From Marinobacter oulmenensis (GTDB taxonomy: Bacteria; Pseudomonadota; Gammaproteobacteria; Pseudomonadales; Oleiphilaceae), in assembly GCF_014201735.1 (NCBI RefSeq), contig NZ_JACHFE010000002.1, positions 124,001-188,000 of the forward strand: a stretch of 64,000 nucleotides of DNA, in the 5' to 3' direction. Of the stretch, positions 55,176 to 64,000 are shown piece by piece (the stretch's first letter is position 1; each line of letters starts with the position of its first letter). The position numbers and the translations under genes were made by a program. A model generated the notes under the pieces. The model saw only the letters and a list, made by a program, of their open reading frames with translations. It did not search any database and had not been told where the DNA came from.

Positions 55176-56168
55176 ATGCAGGACTATCGTCTCCAACAGG
55201 CCCAGGTCTATACCGATCTTAACGGGCTGAACGCCATCAAAACCGAGGCTCGCACCGATAAGCGGGCAGCCCTCGAGCAGGTGGCCAAACAGTTCGAGAG
55301 TCTTTTCCTGCAGGAAATGCTGAAATCAATGCGCAAGGCCGGCGAGGTATTCGAGGAAGGCAACTACCTGAGCGGTGGCAATGAGAGCAAAACCTATCGG
55401 GATATGTTTGACAGTCAGATCAGTCTGAGCATGACCAGTGGCACTGGTACCGGCCTGGCTGAAGCGTTGGTCCGCCAATTGAGCCGCCAGATATCGGGCA
55501 TGGACAGCAGCGGTGAGAAGCTGGCCGGCCACAAGTCCGATATTGCCGACTACGACCGCAGTCTGCCGGCCCTGTCGCGGGATCTGCCGCAACAGCTGGC
55601 GGAGGTGAAAGACCTGGCATCGGCCGTGGTGCCGGGTGACAGCGGTGGGGCAGGTGAATCCATGCCGGCCCGGTTCGAGTCTCCGGAGCATTTTGTCTCT
55701 GAGCTGATGCCGGTTGCCCAACAGGTTGCCCGGGAAAGCGGTGTTGATCCCCGTCTGATGGTGGCCCAGGCCGCTCTGGAAACCGGCTGGGGCCAGCATA
55801 TGATCGAAGGGGATGCCAATGAACCGAGCTTCAACCTGTTTGGCATCAAGGCGGACAGCCGCTGGAGCGGTGAGGCGGTTCGCATCACCACCACCGAATT
55901 CCGGGACGGTGTTCCGATGAAGGAGCAGGCGGATTTCCGCGCCTATCCCGATTACGAGTCCAGTTTCCGGGACTATGTGAACTTCCTGAATGACAACCCG
56001 AGGTATCGGGATGTGTTGTCCTCTGCGGACAAGCCCGAGGAATTTGCCGAGAAACTTCAGGAAGCAGGATACGCTACGGACCCTGAGTATGGTTCCAAGA
56101 TCCGCAGCATCATGAACCGCGACACGCTGATGAACCTGTCCATGCGTGACGCGGGTGTTGAGGAGTAA
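55176..56168 (+). CDS. flgJ: FlgJ: rod cap with peptidoglycan hydrolase domain
   Basis: 330 residues from ATG 55176, preceded by TAGGTG. The N-terminal rod-cap domain contains V-A-K-Q-F-E-S-L-F-L-Q-E-M-L-K-S-M-R-K-A (about 32-51), and the C-terminal glucosaminidase domain (about residues 170-320) shows L-M-V-A-Q-A-A-L-E-T-G-W-G, with the catalytic Glu, and N-L-F-G-I-K-A. It opens the peptidoglycan layer for the rod. This two-domain form is the standard in gammaproteobacteria with a complete flagellum. Confidence 0.95.
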   Translation: MQDYRLQQAQVYTDLNGLNAIKTEARTDKRAALEQVAKQFESLFLQEMLKSMRKAGEVFEEGNYLSGGNESKTYRDMFDSQISLSMTSGTGTGLAEALVRQLSRQISGMDSSGEKLAGHKSDIADYDRSLPALSRDLPQQLAEVKDLASAVVPGDSGGAGESMPARFESPEHFVSELMPVAQQVARESGVDPRLMVAQAALETGWGQHMIEGDANEPSFNLFGIKADSRWSGEAVRITTTEFRDGVPMKEQADFRAYPDYESSFRDYVNFLNDNPRYRDVLSSADKPEEFAEKLQEAGYATDPEYGSKIRSIMNRDTLMNLSMRDAGVEE

Positions 56169-56174
56169 CAGGTT

Positions 56175-58235
56175 ATGGCTGGATTGATTGGAATAGGTCT
56201 GACCGGGGTGCTGGGCAACCAGGCAGCCCTGAATACAACGGCCAACAACATTACCAATGCCAATACGCCGGGCTACAGCCGCCAGGAAGTGCAGTTTGAA
56301 ACCCTGCCGGGCCAGCGCACCGGGGCAGGTACGATCGGCAGTGGTGTGTCCATCTCGAATATCCGTCGGCTGGCGAATGAATATCTGACCCAGCAACTGC
56401 GCGAGGATTCCACCCTGTTTGGCGAGCAGGAGGCTCTGAACTCCGAACTCAGCCGCCTGGATAACCTCCTGGGTGGCGACGATACCGGTCTGAATAATGC
56501 CCTGAACAACTTTTTCGCGGCCATGCAGAATGCCGCCGAAGATCCCACGTCGCTACCGCAACGTCAGGTGGTGCTCAGTGAAGGCCAGCAGGTGGTCAAC
56601 CGGTTCCAGAGCCTGAACGAGGAACTGATCCAGCAGCGTGAATCGGTGAAGACCCAGATGCAGCAGGGGGTAAAGGACGCCAACTCCCTTCTGAACAGCA
56701 TTGCCGACCTTAACCGCTCGATTTCTGAATCGCCGGGCATTGCCCAGGGCAAAATGCCACTGGAGTTGATGGACCAGCGCGATCAGAAGCTCAAGGAACT
56801 GTCTGAGCTGGTCAGCATTCGTGTGTCGGAAACCGATGGCAGTCAGGTGAATGTCTCCCTGTCCAACGGGTTGGCTCTGGTGACGGGCGGTAACTCTGCC
56901 GAATTCGGCACACGTACCAGCGCCGAAGATCCGACACGGCTGGAGTTCACGCTTCAGAGCTCTGGGCGCACCCTGCTGATCGATGATCAGATCCAGGGCG
57001 GCAAACTTGGTGGCCTGCGCCGTTTCGATGAAGAAGCGTTGCGCCCGGCGTTTGATGAGTTGGGCCGCCTGGCCATTGCGCTGTCTGCCTCGATCAACCA
57101 CCAGCATGAAATCGGGATGGACCTGGAAGGTGACCTGGGTGGCAACTTCTTTACCGACATCAACACCCAGGCGGCGGAACGCAGCCGGGTGGTTCCCAAT
57201 GCGAATAATGCCGACCCCCAGAATGCCCAGTTGGCCGTGGAAATTACCGACAGCACCGAGTTGCCGGCGGGTACCTGGTCCCTGCAGTTCGGTGGTGATG
57301 GTCGCAACTTCGAGCTGATTGATACCCAGACCGGCGAAACGGTCCGGCAGGGGCGCCTGCCGGATCCGGTCCAGTCCGAGATTTCCATGCCCGGTTTCAA
57401 TATCCGGGTGGAAGGTGGCGATTTTAACGCCGGCGACAAGTACCTGATCCAGCCCAGCCGGAATGCGGCGGAAAACATTGGCATGAATATCCTCCGGGAG
57501 GAGGACCTGGCCTTTGCCAGCCCGATCCGTGCCGCAGAGGGCGGTACCGATCCGTCTACAGGTACCACCCGGGATGAAAACCTGGGCACCGCCCAGATCA
57601 ATCAGGGCAAAATGCTCAATGTCCGGAACCCGAATACCAACAGTCTGCTGGAAGGTTTCCGGAACGCTGGCGAGTTGGCCAATGGTCCACTGAGTATTGT
57701 GTTCGGGGCCGAGACAGCCAGCGGCATCCAGTACGATATCTACGAGGATGGCAACCCAACGCCGATCATCTCCGGTAACGACTACGATCCCCAGAAGATC
57801 AACACCTTCTTCAGTGGTGACCCGTCGGATCCGGAATATCAGGGCTATCAGTTCGAACTGACCGGTAAGCCCGCAGAAGGTGACATGTTCACCATCCAGT
57901 ACAACGACAACGGGGTATCGGACAACCGGAACGCCGAGTTGCTGGCGGCCCTCGGGACCGCCAATACCATGAACGGCGGCAGCCAGAACTTTACCGAAGG
58001 TTATGCCGGGCTGGTTGAGGATATTGGGGTGAAAACCCGTCAGAGCCAGTTGGATAAGGAGGCCGGCTCGACACTGCTGGAGCAGTCCGAGAATCAGCGC
58101 GAGTCCGTGTCCGGGGTCAACCTGGACGAGGAAGCCGGCAAGCTGATCCAGTATCAGGCCGCCTATAACGCATCGTCCCAGGTGATGTCCGTCGCTCAGG
58201 ACCTGTTCAACACCTTGTTGCAGAGCTTCCGGTAA
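56175..58235 (+). CDS. flgK: Flagellar hook-associated protein FlgK (HAP1)
   Basis: 686 residues, somewhat longer than the 550-residue enteric form. N-terminal L-I-G-I-G-L-T-G-V-L-G-N-Q-A-A-L-N-T-T-A-N-N-I-T-N-A-N-T-P-G-Y-S-R-Q is diagnostic, and the C-terminal S-G-V-N-L-D-E-E-A-G-K-L-I-Q-Y-Q-A-A-Y-N-A-S-S-Q-V is the HAP1 end. The variable middle has additional domains. It forms the hook-filament junction with FlgL. 6 bp after flgJ. Confidence 0.96.
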   Translation: MAGLIGIGLTGVLGNQAALNTTANNITNANTPGYSRQEVQFETLPGQRTGAGTIGSGVSISNIRRLANEYLTQQLREDSTLFGEQEALNSELSRLDNLLGGDDTGLNNALNNFFAAMQNAAEDPTSLPQRQVVLSEGQQVVNRFQSLNEELIQQRESVKTQMQQGVKDANSLLNSIADLNRSISESPGIAQGKMPLELMDQRDQKLKELSELVSIRVSETDGSQVNVSLSNGLALVTGGNSAEFGTRTSAEDPTRLEFTLQSSGRTLLIDDQIQGGKLGGLRRFDEEALRPAFDELGRLAIALSASINHQHEIGMDLEGDLGGNFFTDINTQAAERSRVVPNANNADPQNAQLAVEITDSTELPAGTWSLQFGGDGRNFELIDTQTGETVRQGRLPDPVQSEISMPGFNIRVEGGDFNAGDKYLIQPSRNAAENIGMNILREEDLAFASPIRAAEGGTDPSTGTTRDENLGTAQINQGKMLNVRNPNTNSLLEGFRNAGELANGPLSIVFGAETASGIQYDIYEDGNPTPIISGNDYDPQKINTFFSGDPSDPEYQGYQFELTGKPAEGDMFTIQYNDNGVSDNRNAELLAALGTANTMNGGSQNFTEGYAGLVEDIGVKTRQSQLDKEAGSTLLEQSENQRESVSGVNLDEEAGKLIQYQAAYNASSQVMSVAQDLFNTLLQSFR

Positions 58236-58251
58236 GGGGAGGTAACCGATC

Positions 58252-59514
58252 ATGATCCGGATTTCATCACAGCAAATTTTTTCCGGCGGTATTAACCGGT
58301 TGCAGGGCATCAACACCGAGTTGCTGGAGACCCAGCAGCAGATTTCCACCGGCAAGAAGGTAAACAAGCCCTCCGATGACCCGGTGGCGGCCGCCCGTAT
58401 TCTGAAACTGGACCAGGAACTCCGCCGCGTTGAAACCTACGAGCGCAACGCCAACCTCGCAGATAACCGGCTGAAGCAGGAAGAGAGTGCCCTTGCCAGC
58501 TCGGTGGATATCATCCAGCGGGTGCGGGAACTTGCGGTGCAGGCCGGTAGTGGCACGCTCTCGCCCAATGATCGCGAGTCGATAGCCGCCGAGCTTGAAG
58601 AGCGTTTGGGGCAACTGGCCAACATCGTCAACACCCGGGATGCCTCCGGCGAATATATTTTCAGCGGTTTCCAGGGCCAGACGCCGGCGTTTGCGCGGGA
58701 TGGGGCCGGTGACTGGAAGTACCAGGGTGACGAGGGTCAGCGGGTTCTGGAAATCGACGATGGCGTCACCGTGCCGATCAGTGATCACGGCAAGGGGATT
58801 TTCGTCAATATACCCAAGGCGATATCCGTCAAGGACACGGATGACGGCACCGGGTCCGGCACGCCGGCCCAGGGCTATATATCCGGTCTGGAGCTGGTGG
58901 CGCCCAAGGATCTGACCGATGCCTTCAGTGGTGCCACCCCGGCCGTGCCGGACGACATCACCATTTCTGTGGTCAACGACACGGGGGAACTGTCGATCAC
59001 CGGGCCGGGAGGCACTCCGGATCTGACCCCGACGCCACCGCCAACGGTCGGCGAGGAATTCCAGGTGGCCGGCATCAAGATGACGGTCAACGACGGGGCG
59101 TTCGATACGGTATCGGGTACCGGCGATTCCTTTACTCTGGGGATCAGCGACCGGCAATCGGTGTTCGGTACCATTGAAAACCTCATTGATGGTCTTCAGG
59201 GGATTGCCAAGGGAACGCCGAAAGGCGATGCGGAATATGATGCGTTGATTGCCGAGTCCCTGATCAATCTGGACAACGCCCAGGAATCCCTGACCCTCAA
59301 GCAGACCGAGCTGGGCGGCCGGTTGAATGCGGTGGAATCCACCACGGCGTTTCTTGAGGATTCCGGCCTGTACACCCAGGAGATCCGCTCCCAGTTGCAG
59401 GATGTGGATTACGCCGAGGCGATCAGTAACCTGAGCTTCCAGAGCTTTGTGCTGCAGGCAGCTCAGCAGTCGTTCGCCCAGGTATCCAGGCTGTCACTGT
59501 TCGACCGCCTCTAA
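58252..59514 (+). CDS. flgL: Flagellar hook-associated protein FlgL (HAP3)
   Basis: 420 residues. M-I-R-I-S-S-Q-Q-I-F at the start, T-G-K-K-V-N-K-P-S-D-D-P-V-A-A-A-R-I-L (about 33-51) and the C-terminal helices ending S-F-V-L-Q-A-A-Q-Q-S-F-A-Q-V-S-R-L-S-L-F-D-R-L are typical of FlgL. The insert around residues 200-280 is rich in Pro, Asp and Thr. Last gene of the flg cluster; a hairpin follows. Flagellin genes are not in the window. Confidence 0.95.
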   Translation: MIRISSQQIFSGGINRLQGINTELLETQQQISTGKKVNKPSDDPVAAARILKLDQELRRVETYERNANLADNRLKQEESALASSVDIIQRVRELAVQAGSGTLSPNDRESIAAELEERLGQLANIVNTRDASGEYIFSGFQGQTPAFARDGAGDWKYQGDEGQRVLEIDDGVTVPISDHGKGIFVNIPKAISVKDTDDGTGSGTPAQGYISGLELVAPKDLTDAFSGATPAVPDDITISVVNDTGELSITGPGGTPDLTPTPPPTVGEEFQVAGIKMTVNDGAFDTVSGTGDSFTLGISDRQSVFGTIENLIDGLQGIAKGTPKGDAEYDALIAESLINLDNAQESLTLKQTELGGRLNAVESTTAFLEDSGLYTQEIRSQLQDVDYAEAISNLSFQSFVLQAAQQSFAQVSRLSLFDRL

Positions 59515-59522
59515 TTGGCTGA

Positions 59523-59544
59523 GAGGGCGGGTGATTTCGCCCTC
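59523..59544 (+). terminator. Hairpin after flgL
   Basis: GAGGGCG-GGTGATTT-CGCCCTC, a perfect 7-bp stem 9 bp past the flgL stop. There is no U-run, so it may only partly terminate. Confidence 0.6.
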
Positions 59545-59552
59545 CGGCCGGG

Positions 59553-59580
59553 TTGCTTTCAGTGGCAGGCTCAGTATAAT
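59553..59580 (+). promoter_or_regulatory. Sigma70 promoter of tRNA-Leu
   Basis: TTGCTT at 59553-59558, a 16-bp spacer, TATAAT at 59575-59580, ending 17 bp before the mature tRNA. A consensus -10 box, fitting strong stable-RNA transcription. Confidence 0.75.
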
Positions 59581-59597
59581 CCCTCGCACTCTCCGAT

Positions 59598-59684
59598 GGC
59601 GGCGTGGTGAAATTGGTAGACACGACGGATTCAAAATCCGTTGGGGTAAAACCCGTGGCGGTTCGAGTCCGCCCGCCGCTACCA
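59598..59684 (+). tRNA. tRNA-Leu(CAA)
   Basis: 87-nt class II tRNA. Acceptor GGCGGCG pairs with CGCCGCT (G-U at the first pair), and discriminator A plus CCA are encoded. D-arm TGGTGAAATTGGTAGACAC; anticodon stem ACGGA/TCCGT around loop TTCAAAA, anticodon CAA; long variable arm TGGGGTAAAACCCGT; T-arm GGCGG-TTCGAGT-CCGCC. Reads UUG. No integrase or att duplication lies next to it. Confidence 0.95.
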
Positions 59685-59726
59685 CTTATTCGGCCGCTTC
59701 CCGCGGCGCCTTGATTAACCCGGGCC

Positions 59727-61951
<2,225 letters not shown>

Positions 61952-62001
61952 TTCTGCTCACGTGTCAACCGAAGCAAATCCAAACTCAACGGAGAACCTG
62001 A

Positions 62002-62367
62002 ATGAATACAATCAAACTGCTCATTGCCGGCCTGTTGTCTGCGATGCCCGCTCTGGCCATGGCGCAGGACGCTGGTGCTGCCGGCGGTATGGGTGTCATG
62101 GGGCAGGTGATTTTCTTCGCCGGCTTTATCCTGATTTTCTACTTCCTGATCTGGCGCCCCCAGTCCAAGCGGGCAAAAGAGCACAAAGCGCTGATGTCCG
62201 GCCTGAACAAGGGCGATGAAATCGTGACCTCTGGTGGCGTTGTCGGCCGCATCACCAAAGTGACCGACGATTTCATCGTTCTGGAAGTCGCTGACAACGT
62301 TGAAATGAAGGTTCAGAAAGTCGCGGTTGCCGCCGCCCTGCCAAAAGGCACGCTGAAGGATATCTGA
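62002..62367 (+). CDS. yajC: Preprotein translocase subunit YajC
   Basis: 121 residues. A signal-like or N-terminal hydrophobic segment, then the true membrane helix (I-F-F-A-G-F-I-L-I-F-Y-F-L-I-W-R-P-Q) and the conserved R-P-Q-x-K-R-x-K-E-H-x-x-L-M-x-x-L-x-K-G-D-E-I-V-T-S-G-G. Accessory to the SecDF complex; the gene order tgt-yajC-secD is conserved in gammaproteobacteria. A terminator separates it from secD. Confidence 0.95.
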   Translation: MNTIKLLIAGLLSAMPALAMAQDAGAAGGMGVMGQVIFFAGFILIFYFLIWRPQSKRAKEHKALMSGLNKGDEIVTSGGVVGRITKVTDDFIVLEVADNVEMKVQKVAVAAALPKGTLKDI

Positions 62368-62378
62368 GCTGGTTCTGT

Positions 62379-62409
62379 ACGGGCGCGCCATGCGCCCGTT
62401 GGTTTTTTT
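62379..62409 (+). terminator. Intrinsic terminator/attenuator between yajC and secD
   Basis: ACGGGCG-CGCCATG-CGCCCGT, then TGGTTTTTTT. A strong stem with a U-run 12 bp after the yajC stop, in front of secD. Confidence 0.85.
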
Positions 62410-62457
62410 ACTGGCTGAAAATTATGGCCGGCTGCTCTACCGGCTCAAAGGAATCCC

Positions 62458-64000
62458 ATGCTGAACAAGTATCCTCTCTGGAAAAACCTGATCATCGTGT
62501 GCGCACTGGTCATCGGGTTTATCTATGCCTTACCGAATTTTTTCCCGGACGATTACGCCATTCAGATTACCGGTGCCCGCGGCGGCACAGAAGTGGACCA
62601 GCGGGTGCTGGATCGGGCCCTTGGCAAGCTGGATGAGCTCAATATTGAAGTGAAATCGAGCGAAGTCGAGCAGCGGGATGCGCTGATTCGTCTGACCAGT
62701 TCCGAAGACCAGTTGCGTGCCCGTCCTGCGGTACAGGACGCGCTCGGAGATCGCTATCTGGTGGCGCTCAACATGGCACCGTCGACCCCGGACTGGCTTC
62801 AGAGCCTGGGCGCCGGGCCCATGAAGCTGGGCCTTGACCTGCGCGGCGGCGTTCACTTTCTGCTGGAAGTGGATATGGAAACGGCTCTGAACCAGCGCCT
62901 TGAGGCCCTTTCGGGCCAGATCAAGCGGGATCTGCGGGAAGAGAGGGTGCGCTATCGCGGTGGTGATATTGAGGACGGTCGCAACATCGTGCTCAGTTTC
63001 CGCGACGAGGAAGCGCGGGCTGAGGCTTTCAGCCTGATTCGTGACCAGTACAACCAGTTCCTGCTGGACGAGACCAGCGAAGAAGGACAGTTTTTCCTGA
63101 CCCTGTCGCTGTCCGAGGCGGAGGTCAAGAGTATTCAGGAATATGCCCTTGAGCAGAACCTGACCACCATCCGTAACCGGGTGAATGAGCTGGGCGTCGC
63201 CGAACCGCTGGTACAGCGCCAGGGCACTGATCGCATCATTGTCGAATTGCCGGGCGTGCAGGACACCGCACAGGCCAAGCGGGTTCTGGGTTCTACCGCC
63301 AATCTGGAGTTCCGGATGGAGGCCCGCCAGGATGCGTCATCCTCGGAAACCGAGGAATATCAGTTCCGGGATAATCCCCAGCGCAGCGCGCGGCTGGAGC
63401 GGGACGTGATTGCCACGGGGAATAACGTGGCCAATGCCCAGCAGGCCTTTGACGAAGCCGGTCAGCCGCAGGTGAATATCACCATGGACTCGGTCGGTGG
63501 TGATCTGATGAACCGGGCCACCCGCAACAGCATCGGCCGGCGCATGGCGGTTCTGTTCATCGAATACGGCACGGAAACCGAGACCCGTGAAGTGGACGGG
63601 CAGATGCAGGAAGTTGAACGCCGTACAGTGGATAAAGGCATTATCAGCCTGGCAACCGTGCAGTCCGCTCTGGGAAGCAGCTTCCGGATCACCGGTCTGG
63701 ATTCCATTCCCGAAGCGTCCGAGCTGGCCCTGCTGCTGCGTGCCGGTGCCCTGGCCGCTCCCATGTACTTTGTGCAGGAGCGCACCATCGGGCCCAGCCT
63801 GGGTCAGAAAAACATCGACGCCGGTCTGATGTCCGTGATCTTCGGTTTTGCGCTGGTGCTGTTGTATATGCTGGTGTTCTACCGTGGCTTTGGTCTTATC
63901 GCCAATGTCGGCCTTGTGCTGAACCTGATGCTGCTGATTGCCTGTATGTCGATCCTGTCGGCAACCCTGACGCTACCAGGTATTGCGGGTATTGTGCTGA
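62458..64000 (+). CDS. secD: Protein translocase subunit SecD, N-terminal part
   Basis: Open to the right edge of the window; 514 codons visible of about 615-620 expected. ATG 62458 is preceded by AAAGGAATCCC. N-terminal helix (about 9-28), then the periplasmic P1 domain with L-G-L-D-L-R-G-G-V-H-F-L-L-E-V-D (about 123-138), and transmembrane helices starting near F-G-F-A-L-V-L-L-Y-M-L-V-F-Y-R-G-F-G-L-I-A-N (about 461-482). SecDF uses the proton gradient to pull exported proteins through SecYEG. secF should follow beyond the window. Confidence 0.96.
   Translation, partial: MLNKYPLWKNLIIVCALVIGFIYALPNFFPDDYAIQITGARGGTEVDQRVLDRALGKLDELNIEVKSSEVEQRDALIRLTSSEDQLRARPAVQDALGDRYLVALNMAPSTPDWLQSLGAGPMKLGLDLRGGVHFLLEVDMETALNQRLEALSGQIKRDLREERVRYRGGDIEDGRNIVLSFRDEEARAEAFSLIRDQYNQFLLDETSEEGQFFLTLSLSEAEVKSIQEYALEQNLTTIRNRVNELGVAEPLVQRQGTDRIIVELPGVQDTAQAKRVLGSTANLEFRMEARQDASSSETEEYQFRDNPQRSARLERDVIATGNNVANAQQAFDEAGQPQVNITMDSVGGDLMNRATRNSIGRRMAVLFIEYGTETETREVDGQMQEVERRTVDKGIISLATVQSALGSSFRITGLDSIPEASELALLLRAGALAAPMYFVQERTIGPSLGQKNIDAGLMSVIFGFALVLLYMLVFYRGFGLIANVGLVLNLMLLIACMSILSATLTLPGIAGIVL

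Noticed and set aside
56553..58367. 604-codon open frame antisense to flgK
   Set aside because: Shadow of flgK; no start signal and no family.
59598..59684. tRNA-Leu as an integration site for a genomic island
   Set aside because: No integrase, no repeat of the tRNA 3' end nearby, and both sides carry normal conserved gene order (flg and queA-tgt).

Overview
The window is about 64 kb of a GC-rich gammaproteobacterial chromosome. Gene content and order (split class II ribonucleotide reductase NrdJa/NrdJb, DUF2835, sigma54-type flagellar promoters, queA-tgt-yajC-secD, Fur-box iron uptake genes) most resemble Marinobacter. That assignment is an inference from recalled families, not a database match.

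Layout. 1-15.4 kb is a housekeeping and stress block: DUF599 end, two hotdog thioesterases, htpG with a sigma32-like promoter, DUF2835, OxyR-box katG, dusC, a bacteriohemerythrin behind a possible FNR-type box, a GNAT acetyltransferase, an SMR exporter, a complete RND tripartite efflux operon and a LysE-type exporter. 28.4-47.98 kb holds an AraC regulator, DUF2937, threonine aldolase, a Fur-controlled TonB receptor, a LOG protein, nrdJa/nrdJb, a TrpXYZ-like ABC importer, an FbpAB-type ferric importer, PilZ and degenerate HD-GYP proteins, a YadGH-type ABC exporter, queF and a nitroreductase. 48.1-59.5 kb is flgBCDEFGHIJKL, with sigma54-type promoters before flgB and flgF. tRNA-Leu(CAA), queA, tgt, yajC and the start of secD close the window.

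The unusual part is about 15.6-28.3 kb, an AT-richer island that reads as a cluster of integron gene cassettes without an integrase (a CALIN). All cassette ORFs lie on the + strand. At least nine attC-type sites are recognisable, each with a TAAC-type R'' box, a palindromic core and a GTTRRRY-type R' box just after an ORF. Five of the nine attC sites sit in one 3.9-kb stretch (16.46-20.35 kb). The attC sites have themselves been hit repeatedly. An IS1111/IS110-type element and a 167-bp MITE-like element (15-bp inverted repeats, GTT duplication) both interrupt the first attC. A group IIC intron with a decayed reverse transcriptase splits the R' box of the sixth. A 674-bp deletion derivative of an IS110-like element with 13-bp inverted repeats follows the eighth. 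A second, truncated IS1111-type end interrupts the ninth.

Cassette products are mostly unrecognised. They include a protein with a HEPN-like RNxxxH motif, a ComEC-like metallo-beta-lactamase hydrolase paired with a membrane protein, a DUF4365-like PD-(D/E)XK protein, a two-gene membrane cassette, and a coiled-coil membrane protein whose C-terminal segment seems to need a -1 frameshift at a U-UUA-AAA slippery site. These are the best candidates in the window for undescribed systems, possibly conflict or defence modules.
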